Positions 8,482 to 17,548 of a DNA stretch of 38,717 nt are shown piece after piece. The notes below the pieces were generated by a model. It searched no databases and was not told the DNA's origin. It was given only the letters and a program-made list of their open reading frames with translations. Position 1 is the first letter of the stretch; every line of letters begins with the position of its first letter. Both the position numbers and the translations under genes were made by a program. Source of the stretch: Gemmatimonas sp. (GTDB taxonomy: Bacteria; Gemmatimonadota; Gemmatimonadetes; Longimicrobiales; Longimicrobiaceae); assembly GCA_009380025.1 (NCBI GenBank), contig WHSP01000026.1, forward strand, positions 1 to 38,717. Direction: 5' to 3'.

Positions 8482-10782
8482 GTGCTCAGTCGGACGCTTC
8501 GATATGTGCATCTTCTGCTGGCCGGCTTCGCGGTCTCCTTCCCAGGTGGCCTGAGCGGACAATCGGTGAAGGATCGTGCCCTGATCCTGGTGATCGACGG
8601 TCTCCGGCCGGACTACATCACTCCGGAGCTGATGCCCCGGCTCGATGCCCTCGCCGAGAGCGGCGTTCGCGGCCTTCGCCACCACGCGGTCTTCCCGACG
8701 GTCACGAGGGTGAACTCGCCGTCGATCTTCACCGGCCGTCTGCCGAGCGGACATGGCCTCCTCGGGAACACCGTCTACGTGCCCGCGGCAGATCCGAACG
8801 GCACGCTCAGCGCCGCGGACCTCGAGGACCTGAGGGTGATTGAACAGGCCTCCGAAGGCCGCCTGCTGACCGCCCCCTCCCTCGCCGAGTTGCTCGAGGA
8901 ACAGGAACTCGTCTTTTTCGCGGCGTCTTCCGGGTCGGAGGGTTCGGGCCTGCTGATGAACCATCGCGGCGCGGGAGCCGGTCTGGTTCATCACGCTTTC
9001 GCCCTCCCCTCGACGCTAGAGCCGACCGTCACTTCACTGCTCGGCCCCGTACCGGAAATGCCGGAGGGCTCGCCAGGGATTCCTCTCGTCGCGAGGGCTG
9101 TCGACGCGCTGCTGCGAATCGGCGTCGACCGCGCGGATGCGGACGTCGTCGCCGCCTGGCTCACGGAGCCTGACGGTACGGCCCACGAATACGGGGTCGG
9201 TTCGCCCGAGACGGTCGAAGTTCTGCGGCAGGTCGACGCCGAGGTGGGTCGACTGCTCGACGGTCTGGCCGAACGCGGCGTGCTGGAGCAGACCAACATC
9301 TTGGTCACGTCCGATCACGGGTTCTCGCAGCGCGTCGGAACCGAGTCATTGGAGGGCCTGCTGGTCGCCGCTGGCCTCAAGGCTTCAGCCGGTTCGACCG
9401 ACGTCGTCGTGGCCGGCGACGCTATCCACGTCCGGGAAGGCGGCGACGAAAGGATCGAGGAGATCGTTCGCCTCCTCCAGTCGACGGACTGGATCGGCCC
9501 GGTGTTCACACACGCTACCGAGCCGGGTTCGGATCAGGGCCGGGTTCCCGGCACGCTTTCCTTCGCCGCGATCGGATGGGAGCACCCCCGAAGTGGCGAC
9601 ATTCTCACCAGCGGCGGGTGGACCGACGACCCGAGCCCCTGGGGCTATGCCGGCACGGCGCTGGCGCCGGGCGTGGCCGGGCACGGCACTTCGAGCCCGT
9701 GGGACATCCGCGCGGCGTTCGTCGCTGCGGGCCCGAAGATCAAGCGGGGCGTCGACTCCGAGGTGCCGACCGGGAACATCGATCTGGCCCCGACCGCGAT
9801 GCACCTGGTCGGGTCGGAGGTTCCGGCAGGATTCGACGGCCGCGTCCTGACTGAGATCCTTCGCGAAGGGCCGCCGCCGTCCTCGGTTCGGGTCGAGGCC
9901 GTACCGGCAGTGACGGAAGTGGTCCTGACGGGAGTGACCTATCGTCTGACGGCGGAGCGGCTGCGAGTCGGGGAGACGATCTACCTCCACGGGACGTCCG
10001 TCGAGCGCATCCGGCCGCGCAGCGGCATGACGGTCGGTGGCGACCTGGCGCTGGTTGCCCACCGCGGCGGCATCGTCCCGGGCTACCCCGAGAACACGCT
10101 GGCCGCCTTCCGCCGTTCCATCCAACTCGGTGTTGGCGCCATCGAGATCGATCTACGGGGCACCCGTGACGGCGAGATCGTCGTCTTGCATGATGAAACT
10201 GTCGATCGGACCACGGACGGGACTGGCGAGCTCGGCCAGTTGACGGCGGCAGAGGTCCGCCGTCTGGACGCGGGACAGGGTGAGCGAGTCCCGACCTACG
10301 AGGAGGTGCTGCAGCTGGTCGCGGCGTCGAAGGTGGAAGTACTGCTGGACATCAAACAAAGCCCGGAGCTCGACCGGAAGGCCGTCGTAAAAGCGACGGC
10401 GAGGCACGCAGCCTCTGGCCGAGTCGTGGTAGGAGCCCGAAGCGTCGGCGATCTGCACATCTTCCGAAGGCTCGATCCGAACCTCCGCCTGCTCGGCTTC
10501 GTCCCCGAAGTCTCGGACATCGACGATTTCGTCGACGCAGGGGCCGATGCGATCCGGCTCTGGCCGGAGTGGATCGATGAAGATTCCGGACTCATCGACC
10601 GAGTCCATGAGCTCGGCGTTCCAGTGTGGGTGACTGCCGGTGAGGCTTCGCTCACGGACCTGCAGCGGTTCGTCGAGATTGGTGTCGAAGGGATCCTTTC
10701 AGACTGGCCGGAACGGCTGATCGCCATCTATGTGCCGGGCTCTTCCGCGCCGTCCCCGACGGCAGCCACGTTTGACCGCTGA
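8482..10782 (+). CDS. Exported alkaline-phosphatase-superfamily phosphodiesterase fused to glycerophosphodiester phosphodiesterase
   Basis: 766 residues from GTG 8482, chosen because GGAGG lies 6 bases upstream. A Sec signal (about 1-27) is followed by a type I phosphodiesterase/nucleotide-pyrophosphatase domain (about 32-460). Its expected metal and nucleophile set is visible: Asp39 (VIDGLRPD), Thr75 (FPTVTRVN), Asp231 and His235 (EPDGTAHEYG), Asp278-His279 (TSDHGF), His401 (GHGTSSP). A linker (about 465-518) leads to a GDPD domain (about 520-755) with His527-Arg528 (AHRGG), Glu537-Asn538, Glu555 and Asp557 (EIDLRGTRDG) and His570 (VLHDETVDRT). Both active sites look complete, so one periplasmic polypeptide could process phosphodiesters in two steps. 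The substrate is unknown. Confidence 0.9.
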   Translation: MLSRTLRYVHLLLAGFAVSFPGGLSGQSVKDRALILVIDGLRPDYITPELMPRLDALAESGVRGLRHHAVFPTVTRVNSPSIFTGRLPSGHGLLGNTVYVPAADPNGTLSAADLEDLRVIEQASEGRLLTAPSLAELLEEQELVFFAASSGSEGSGLLMNHRGAGAGLVHHAFALPSTLEPTVTSLLGPVPEMPEGSPGIPLVARAVDALLRIGVDRADADVVAAWLTEPDGTAHEYGVGSPETVEVLRQVDAEVGRLLDGLAERGVLEQTNILVTSDHGFSQRVGTESLEGLLVAAGLKASAGSTDVVVAGDAIHVREGGDERIEEIVRLLQSTDWIGPVFTHATEPGSDQGRVPGTLSFAAIGWEHPRSGDILTSGGWTDDPSPWGYAGTALAPGVAGHGTSSPWDIRAAFVAAGPKIKRGVDSEVPTGNIDLAPTAMHLVGSEVPAGFDGRVLTEILREGPPPSSVRVEAVPAVTEVVLTGVTYRLTAERLRVGETIYLHGTSVERIRPRSGMTVGGDLALVAHRGGIVPGYPENTLAAFRRSIQLGVGAIEIDLRGTRDGEIVVLHDETVDRTTDGTGELGQLTAAEVRRLDAGQGERVPTYEEVLQLVAASKVEVLLDIKQSPELDRKAVVKATARHAASGRVVVGARSVGDLHIFRRLDPNLRLLGFVPEVSDIDDFVDAGADAIRLWPEWIDEDSGLIDRVHELGVPVWVTAGEASLTDLQRFVEIGVEGILSDWPERLIAIYVPGSSAPSPTAATFDR

Positions 10783-10845
10783 CACGTTGTTGGGCGGCAA
10801 TTCGCTCGCCAGGCGCCCTCGTGATCGTGCCGAGATGCTTCTGGT

Positions 10846-12752
10846 TCATCGCATCCGATACTGGACGTTCAGCGTCGCATAGGGGCCATATTCCTGCCAC
10901 TGCCGCAATCGGGCGCCTGCATCGCGCGGATTGCCGAGAATCTCGCGCTCCCGCCGGGCAGTCAGACCGTTGACCTGCGCCGACGCCGTGAGCCTCTCGG
11001 TGAGTGATTTGGCGACGGAGAAGTCCAGGTGCAGCTCGTCGTCGACGTAGGCGTCCCTATGAGCCGCGTCCCCGATGTTGGTGAGCATAGCAGCACGGTA
11101 GTTCGTCGCGATCACGAACGAGAGCCCGCTCCGGGCGTTGTCGTACAGTAGCGACAGGTTTGCGGTGTGCTCTGGGCTGTTCGTCAGCGGCAGCGTGCGT
11201 CCCTCCACATCGCCTTCCGACGAGGTGTAGTTGTAGTTGCCGAACACACTGAAGTCCCTCGCCGTGCTGCCGAGGAAGTCGAGCCTCTGATTGAAGGAGA
11301 CTTCAAGGCCGAGATAGCTCGCCGTGCCGTCGCCCATCACCGTCTGGCGAGCGTCATAGGGGACGCCGTCGATGCTCTCCTGGAACATCCGATCTGCGTG
11401 AAAGGCGTTGAATCGCTTGTAGAACGCACCGATGGCGACCACACCCAGGCCCGATGTGAAACGTTCGTACATCAGATCGAAGCTTTGCGCGGTTCGCGGC
11501 TCGAGATCGGGGTTGCCGTAGAAAATGGTCTGCTCCTCCTCATCGACTACCCGGCGAGGAATGAGGTCCTGGTAGCGACGTCGAGCGAGGCCGTTCCACC
11601 ATGCGATTCCTCCCCATCGTACACGTTGTACTCGGCGATCCGCCGGACCTCGTCGTCCAGGTAGACGTTGTAGCTCCCGGTAAGGTAGAGGCGGCTGGCC
11701 GGAGTCGCGAAGTAGTCGGAGGTTGCACTGAAGCCGTAGCGCTGCCGCTTGACGTCGTAGTCGTTGGTATGCTGTGCGAAGATGATGTCATCGATCGCGC
11801 CGTCTTCATCGTCGAACTCGAGCTCCTTGAGGATCGAATGCCGCAGCGTCCGGTAGTAGGCGCCGTCCACCAGGAGGCCGAAGCGGTCATCGGCGAAGCG
11901 CTCGCCCAGCACGATCGAGGCGTCGGCGATCTGGTTTCCATAGGTCTCGAAATCCGAGCTCTGACCATTGAGGCCGAAGCCGATGTTCGCGCGACCGACG
12001 CCCCCGGTCGGGGCTCGACGCAAACCGAAGTTGACTACGCCACCCACCGCGTCCGCGTCCATATCCGGCGTCAGCGCCTTCACGACTTCGATCTCTCCGA
12101 GCAGGTTGTTGTTGATCAGGTCCAGACCCACGCTGCGGATTCCATCGTCCCCATCGGGGGCGGGAATGCGTACCCCGTTCACGGTGAGCGAATTGTACTC
12201 CTGATCGATGCCTCGGATCTGAACGTACTCAGCCTCCCCCTGGTCTTGACTGACGGAGATCCCCGGAAGGCGGCGCACCGTCTCGGCGGCGTTCCGATCG
12301 GGAAACCGGTCGAACAATTCTTCCGATACGACGCTCGAGATGGTGGAAGCGGTCTTCTGCCGCTGGAGGGCCTTGGCCTGCCCACGAGTCGCCTCGCCAT
12401 ACACGACGACCTCGGCCAACTCGACGGCGGCGGGTGCCAGGCTCACCTGAAGGTTCGCCGTCTCGCCCGGAGCTAGGCTCACCTCGAGCCTCGCCCCCTC
12501 GTAGCCGAGGAAGCTGATCTCGATCGCCTGCTGGCCCGAGGGGACACGCCGCATGATGAAGGCGCCGTCCTCGTCGGTCAGGACGCGAAGTCTCGAGCCG
12601 GCGAGTTGCACGGTCGCGTTGGGGAGCGGCGATCCACCATTCGACTCGGTAACCTTGCCCGTCACCGATCCGTTCTGTCCGAACGTGGGACTCGCGGCGA
12701 ACAACAACGCGCCGAGCGCCAGTATCCAGACGACCCACCAGCCTTTGGCCAT
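10846..12752 (-). pseudogene. SusC-like TonB-dependent receptor, frameshifted and missing mid-barrel
   Basis: The 5' part (12752 to 11547) starts at an ATG with GGAGG upstream. It encodes a signal peptide, a carboxypeptidase-regulatory-like domain (GKVTESNGGSPLPNATVQL) and a TonB plug (TASTISSVVSEELFDRFPD; YVQIRGIDQEYNSLTVNGVR). It reaches early barrel strands and stops at a TAG at 11547-11549. The 3' part continues in another frame: RRYQDLIPRRVVDEEEQTIF, then YGNPDLEPRTAQSFDL, through the C-terminal barrel to 10846. The first part stops in early barrel and the second resumes at a C-terminal landmark. A frameshift plus loss of perhaps 200-300 residues near 11570-11600 is therefore inferred. 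Intact relatives usually exceed 850 residues; here about 635 are present. No SusD partner is adjacent. Confidence 0.75.
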
Positions 12753-13006
12753 GATGACCTCCTCAAAGCGGGAGGAACCGGAGAGTTTTCTTGGGAGCTT
12801 GGGCCTGGAGTTTGGTGAGTCGGTCTCTCGACGGTCACACGGGTGTACCGGGTGAGCGACGGTTGTGTGTTCGGATTCCCGAGGGGGAATCGGGTTTCAC
12901 CCGGAGTTGCGGTCGCGTCATTCTATACCATCTTTCCGGATTCTGACTTCCGCCCGCTGCGACCGCCCTCACCCCTGAGGGACGAACACCATTCGGGAAA
13001 AGGCAT

Positions 13007-15406
13007 ATGCCACGCAGTTCCCCGCCGCGACGAAAACCGGGTGCATATCGGATCCTGTCCGCCGTCGCTCTCGCCCTGTGGACCGTAGCCCCGGACCAGG
13101 AGGCTCAGGGGCAGATACGAACGGAGGAGCCGGAAGGCGCCGCGGCCGAAGAGTCACGGATCCCGGAGATCGACGGCCCACCCGCACCCGTTGCTCCGCT
13201 GGTCATCAGCCGAAACGACGAGGGCGACGCTACGATCCGGGCGTTTCGTGTACCTACCCCCCTGACCATCGACGGTCGCCTGGACGAGGCGTTCTACCAG
13301 GGTGTCACACCGATCTCCGAGTTCATGCAGACGGTGCCGGTCGAACGAGGGGAGCCCAGCGAGCGCACGGAAGCATGGATCGGCTTCGACGACACGTACG
13401 TCTACATCTCCGGTCGGATCTGGGAACCGAATGGCGACGACGGCTGGATCTCGAACGAGATGCGCCGAGACTCCCAGCAACTCCGGCAGAACGACAACTT
13501 CGGGGTGTTCCTGGATACGTTCTACGATCGGCGGAACGCTCTGGCCTTCTACGTCACCCCGATCGGTGGCTTTGCGGACTTCCAGATCACCAACGAGGGC
13601 AATCCGAACTTCGACTGGAATCCGATCGCGGACATCCGCACAGCGTTCTTCGATGGCGGGTGGACACTCGAGATGGCGATTCCCTTCAAGTCGCTCCGAT
13701 ATCGTCCCGGCACGAATCAGGTCTGGGGGATCCAGATCCGACGATCGATCCTCCGCCGGAACGAGTGGAATCACCTCACGCACGTGCCGTTCGCCGCGGC
13801 GGGCAACGGCTCCCAGGCGGTGTTTCGGGTCTCGATGTACGGCACACTCGTCGGAATCGAAGCGCCGCCGACCGGGCGCAACCTCGAGGTGAAGCCCTAC
13901 GTGAGCTCGGGGATCCAGACAGACCTGACGGCGACCACGCCGATCCGTAACGACGCTCACATCGATGCCGGGTTCGACGCGAAGTGGGCGATCACACCCA
14001 ACCTCGCGGCCGACCTCACCTTCAACACCGACTTCGCTCAGGTCGAGGTCGACGAGCAACAAGTCAACCTCACCCGCTTCTCCCTCACTTTCCCTGAGAA
14101 GAGGGAGTTCTTCCTCGAAGGAAGGGGCATCTACAGCTTTGGCTCGGGCGGGTTCGCCGGCGGGGGAGGGGGTGGCGGAGGTGGAGGTGGAAGTGGAGGT
14201 GGCGGCGCCCCGACCCTCTTCTACAGCCGGCGGATCGGCCTCGAGGGCGGTGAGCCCGTACAGGTGCTGGGGGGAGGCCGGCTCACGGGCAAGATCGGGT
14301 CGTTCGACGTCGGCGCGCTCAGCATGCAGACCGATGGCGAGCCCGAGGTTGGCGCCAGATCGACCAACTTCACAGTCCTCCGCCTGCGACGCGACCTCTT
14401 CTCGCGAAGCAATGTCGGCGTGCTTTTCGGCAACCGGTCGAAGGCGGTCGCGCTGGACGAAGGCTCGAACCAGACCTGGGGAGTGGACGGCAGCTTCGGC
14501 CTCTCCACGGAGCTGAGCCTCCTGACCTATTACGCGAAGACACATACGCGAGACCTCGTCGGGAACGATCAGAGCTATCGGGCGCGGCTCGCCTACGACG
14601 GAGACACGTACGGCGCGAACGCAGAGCACCTGCTCGTCGGAGGCGACTTCAACCCGGAGATCGGCCTCGTGAGGAGGCGGGACTTCGAACAGACCTCCCT
14701 GTCCGCCCGATTCAGCCCTCGCCCGGCTTCAATCGACTGGATTCGACGGTTCTTCTTCGAGGGCAGCCTCGACTACCTCGAGAATGCCAGTCAGGGATTC
14801 CTCGAGAGCCGGGACCGAGGCGGTGACTTCACGGTCGAGCTGGAGAACGGCGACAGCTTCACGGCCTCATTCAGCGATAACTACGAGCGCCTGATCATCG
14901 ACGAGGAGATCACCGGGGACATCGTGATTCCGGTTGGCGAGTACGACTTTCAGGACTATCATCTCAGCTACCAGCTCGGCTCGCAGCGTCCCTATCAGGC
15001 CAACCTCAGCGTGGATTGGGGCGGCTACTTCTCTGGCGATCGGCTCTCTCTGGGGATCGGCAACGGGCGGGCTGAGCTGACGCCGCAGATTTCGATCGAG
15101 CCGAGCCTCGAGTTCAACTGGATCGACCTGCCGCAGGACGACGGGACTGTCCGCTTCGATCAGCACGTGGTTCGCACACGTGCAACCTACACTTTCACGC
15201 CGCGGGCATATGTGAGCGGGCTGGTGCAGTACAGCACGGGCAGCGACAGCTTCAGCGGCAACTTCCGTCTGCGTTGGGAATGGGCGCCCGGCAGCGAGCT
15301 CTTTGTCGTCTACACCGAGGATCGAGATACTGACGTGCTCGACCGCTGGTCAACGCTCTCGAACCGTGGTCTAGTGATCAAGCTCACGAGGTTGGTGCAG
15401 CTTTGA
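13007..15406 (+). CDS. CBM9-like domain / DUF5916 outer-membrane-type protein
   Basis: 799 residues, starting at ATG 13007 after GGGAAAAGG. A signal-like N-terminus (ILSAVALALWTVAP) and an acidic linker precede a carbohydrate-binding family 9-like domain (about 78-265: IDGRLDEAFYQGV, TEAWIGFDDTYVYISGRIWE, WTLEMAIPFKSLRYRPG). The remainder has the aromatic, alternating pattern of a DUF5916 beta-barrel ending in LVIKLTRLVQL. EKREFFLEGRGIYSFG is a family landmark; right after it lies a run of about 20 almost pure Gly/Ser residues (codons 14146-14208), probably an exposed loop. Such proteins accompany secreted peptidases and TonB receptors in Gemmatimonadota; the function is unknown. It is divergent from the broken TonB receptor. 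Confidence 0.85.
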   Translation: MPRSSPPRRKPGAYRILSAVALALWTVAPDQEAQGQIRTEEPEGAAAEESRIPEIDGPPAPVAPLVISRNDEGDATIRAFRVPTPLTIDGRLDEAFYQGVTPISEFMQTVPVERGEPSERTEAWIGFDDTYVYISGRIWEPNGDDGWISNEMRRDSQQLRQNDNFGVFLDTFYDRRNALAFYVTPIGGFADFQITNEGNPNFDWNPIADIRTAFFDGGWTLEMAIPFKSLRYRPGTNQVWGIQIRRSILRRNEWNHLTHVPFAAAGNGSQAVFRVSMYGTLVGIEAPPTGRNLEVKPYVSSGIQTDLTATTPIRNDAHIDAGFDAKWAITPNLAADLTFNTDFAQVEVDEQQVNLTRFSLTFPEKREFFLEGRGIYSFGSGGFAGGGGGGGGGGGSGGGGAPTLFYSRRIGLEGGEPVQVLGGGRLTGKIGSFDVGALSMQTDGEPEVGARSTNFTVLRLRRDLFSRSNVGVLFGNRSKAVALDEGSNQTWGVDGSFGLSTELSLLTYYAKTHTRDLVGNDQSYRARLAYDGDTYGANAEHLLVGGDFNPEIGLVRRRDFEQTSLSARFSPRPASIDWIRRFFFEGSLDYLENASQGFLESRDRGGDFTVELENGDSFTASFSDNYERLIIDEEITGDIVIPVGEYDFQDYHLSYQLGSQRPYQANLSVDWGGYFSGDRLSLGIGNGRAELTPQISIEPSLEFNWIDLPQDDGTVRFDQHVVRTRATYTFTPRAYVSGLVQYSTGSDSFSGNFRLRWEWAPGSELFVVYTEDRDTDVLDRWSTLSNRGLVIKLTRLVQL

Positions 15407-15517
15407 GGTCGGGGAATGATACCGCGCTATCCGGCCTGAAACGGACGCCCTCCCCGGCTGGCCAGACGATTGCGATACCCGGCTCTATCCCGATGCCCGC
15501 CATGGCCAGGAGGTTTC

Positions 15518-16090
15518 TTGATCCGTCGTCTGCCATTCATCATCGCGATCGCCGTGTTTCTCGGCTCCTGCGGCTCGAGCGCCCAGCAGGCAGGGGAACT
15601 GCCCGACAGCGATCCGGAGATGACACAGGATCTACTCACGGCCGAGGGGTGGGGGGCCCTGACGATCGGAATGACCCGGGACGAGGTCACCGCGACCGTA
15701 GGCGCGAACGCGAACCCCGAAGCGGTGAGTGCAGCGGAGCCGTCCGAGTGCGAGCAGTTTCGGCCGATGGACATGCCGCCGGGCACGCTCGTGATGATCG
15801 AGCGAGGGCGGCTGAGCCGGATTTCGCTCGGGCCGGGATCCGAGTTGAAGACCGAGGAGGACCTGGGCGTCGGCGATCCGGCGGCGGCCGTCGAGGCGGC
15901 CTACGGGGATCGGGCCATCACGACGCCCCACAAGTACGAGCCGGCTCCGTCGGAGTACATCACCGTCTGGACAACTCGCGGCGTTGGTCCCGACGCGCGG
16001 GGGATCGTCTACGAGATCGGGCAGGATGGGCGAGTCAGCCACATCCACGCGGGCAGCGGCAGCATTCAGTACGTCGAGGGATGTCTGTGA
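15518..16090 (+). CDS. Hypothetical lipoprotein with SmpA-like GMTRDEV motif
   Basis: About 190 residues from TTG 15518, chosen because AGGAGG (15508-15513) sits 4 bases upstream. A longer in-frame start at 15470 would put this site inside the gene. The N-terminus (IRRLPFIIAIAVFLGSCGSS) is a clear lipoprotein signal with lipobox LGSC. The mature part includes LTIGMTRDEVTATVGANANP, resembling the helix-turn region of SmpA/BamE and BLIP-like folds. It has two later Cys residues, in SECEQF and at the C-terminus (VEGCL). The stop overlaps the DUF202 start as GTGA. No specific function is recognised. Confidence 0.75.
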   Translation: MIRRLPFIIAIAVFLGSCGSSAQQAGELPDSDPEMTQDLLTAEGWGALTIGMTRDEVTATVGANANPEAVSAAEPSECEQFRPMDMPPGTLVMIERGRLSRISLGPGSELKTEEDLGVGDPAAAVEAAYGDRAITTPHKYEPAPSEYITVWTTRGVGPDARGIVYEIGQDGRVSHIHAGSGSIQYVEGCL

Positions 16091-16356
16091 TCGCAGCCAA
16101 AGCGGAGCTTCCGGACAACCTCGCAGTCGATCGAACGCATCTGGCGAACGAGCGAACCTTGCTCGCGTACTTCCGAACCGTCCTGGGTGCGGAGGTGGCT
16201 GGTGTCGCATTCCTCGCGTACGCCGATTTTCCCGGCGCCAACCAGATCGGCTGGTTTCTCATCGCCTTCGGGGCTGCGATCCTGCCCTTCGGCCTGTGGA
16301 GGTTCGCGACGGTTCGCGGGCACGTTCATCGGGCCGGTCTCGCGAGCGAGCGGTAG
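16087..16356 (+). CDS. DUF202 family small inner-membrane protein
   Basis: 89 residues. GTG 16087 is preferred because GAGGG (16076-16080) is 6 bases away and GTGA overlaps the previous stop; ATG 16081 abuts the ribosome site. DNLAVDRTHLANERTLLAYFRT is the DUF202 (YidH-like) signature. Two membrane segments follow (VLGAEVAGVAFLAYADF; QIGWFLIAFGAAILPFGLWRF). The family's function is unknown. It is translationally coupled to the lipoprotein before it. Confidence 0.85.
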   Translation: MIAAKAELPDNLAVDRTHLANERTLLAYFRTVLGAEVAGVAFLAYADFPGANQIGWFLIAFGAAILPFGLWRFATVRGHVHRAGLASER

Positions 16357-16402
16357 CAGCTCCAGGTGAAGCGAAGTGCCTGCCCCAGCCACGGAGCCCT
16401 CG

Positions 16403-16828
16403 ATGACGCGTCTGTCGCTCGGACTGATCGCCCTCTCGGTCTTCCTCTCCTGCGCGCCAACGGCACTCATCCGCCTCGGTAACTCGACCGTGACGGTCGA
16501 GCTGGATGCCACGGGCGGCGATCAGAACCCGACCTGGACGCTCACCGGCAATGAAGTCGACGAGCTCTCCCGATTCCTCGAGAACCCGCCCCCCGCCGAG
16601 GGAGTCACCTTCCTCCCAGCAGCCGACTCCGACTACCGCGGCTTCCGGATCACGGCCGCCAATCGTGCCTTCGAGGAGCCGCCGAGAGCCTACCTCGTAC
16701 GAGACGGGTACATTCAAGTGCTGGTGGCAGCTGGAGAGGCGGGCAGGATTTTCCGCGACGTCCGGGGAGCCGAGGACTGGTTGATCGAGAACGCAAGGGG
16801 CCGGGGGTACGGAACCATGATCCCCTGA
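16403..16828 (+). CDS. Hypothetical small lipoprotein
   Basis: 141 residues from ATG 16403, with GGAG (16393-16396) 6 bases upstream. MTRLSLGLIALSVFLSCAP is a lipoprotein signal with lipobox FLSC. The mature region has no Cys and no recognised domain. It is mixed alpha/beta in pattern (STVTVELDATGGDQNPTWTL; FRDVRGAEDWLIENARGRGYG). It lies 46 bases after the DUF202 gene and is probably in the same transcript. No function can be assigned. Confidence 0.75.
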   Translation: MTRLSLGLIALSVFLSCAPTALIRLGNSTVTVELDATGGDQNPTWTLTGNEVDELSRFLENPPPAEGVTFLPAADSDYRGFRITAANRAFEEPPRAYLVRDGYIQVLVAAGEAGRIFRDVRGAEDWLIENARGRGYGTMIP

Positions 16829-17014
16829 CCCTCGAGTGCCCTTCCCCGCCCTTGTGCCCGTGCTGGGCGCCGCCAAGATTGGATCGCGCGTGCATCGTTG
16901 CCACTCGCGACATCGGCACCGTTTCTGACGGCGGCTGCGGGCTCAGTTTCCCTGGCACCGCTGGATGGCGACGATCGGATCCTCCTTCCAACGCCTCGAA
17001 CTGACGATCTCACC

Positions 17015-17548
17015 ATGGATATTGCGATTCCACTCGACGAATTCGACCGGGAGATGGCGACGACGCGGCGTCTACTCGAGCGCGTTCCGAGCGAACGTGG
17101 GACGTGGAAGCCTCACGAGAAATCCTTCCCGTTGGCTCACCTGGCGCAGCTCGTCGCCTGGATGCCGGGATGGATCGCGCAAACACTGAACGATCCGTTC
17201 ATCGACCTCGCCTCGGGGAGTGGCTACTCGACTGAGACGACCGACGTGCTGCTGGCGACGTTCGATCGAAGCGTGGAGGATGCGCGGGCGGCGCTGCAGT
17301 CCGTTACCGGAGCCGGGCTGCAGGATCCCTGGTCGTTGAAGATGGGCGGTCAGATTCTGTTCACGCAGCCCAAGGGAGCTGCGGTCCGTGACCACCTGAA
17401 CCACTTCATCCACCACCGCGGTCAGCTCACCGTCTACCTCCGGCTGCTCGACGTACCTCTGCCGTCCATTTACGGACCTACCGCGGACGAGGGCTGGGAG
17501 GCGGCACCTCAGGACAACCCGTTCCTGTCAGCTCCGGACGCCGAATGA
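17015..17548 (+). CDS. DinB-like four-helix protein (DUF1569/DUF664 type)
   Basis: 177 residues from ATG 17015; the ribosome site is weak and an in-frame upstream start exists at 16898. The helical pattern with spaced His residues is typical of the DinB/YfiT superfamily, in which three His residues bind a metal: FPLAHLAQLVAWMPGWI near the N-terminus, and VRDHLNHFIHHRGQLTVYLR in the last helix. Many members act as thiol-dependent transferases or are uncharacterised. There is no signal peptide, so it is cytosolic. Its stop overlaps the soxC-like start (ATGA, 17545-17548), an unexpected coupling of a cytosolic DinB protein to an exported sulfur-oxidation enzyme. Confidence 0.8.
   Translation: MDIAIPLDEFDREMATTRRLLERVPSERGTWKPHEKSFPLAHLAQLVAWMPGWIAQTLNDPFIDLASGSGYSTETTDVLLATFDRSVEDARAALQSVTGAGLQDPWSLKMGGQILFTQPKGAAVRDHLNHFIHHRGQLTVYLRLLDVPLPSIYGPTADEGWEAAPQDNPFLSAPDAE

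Noticed and set aside
11601-12476. Plus-strand open frame within the TonB receptor
   Set aside because: Antisense shadow; the minus strand carries signal peptide, regulatory-like and plug motifs.
15403-16086. Long upstream extension of the DUF202 frame
   Set aside because: The text before GTG 16087 is Arg/Gly-rich and overlaps the lipoprotein gene; only the last 89 residues are family-like.
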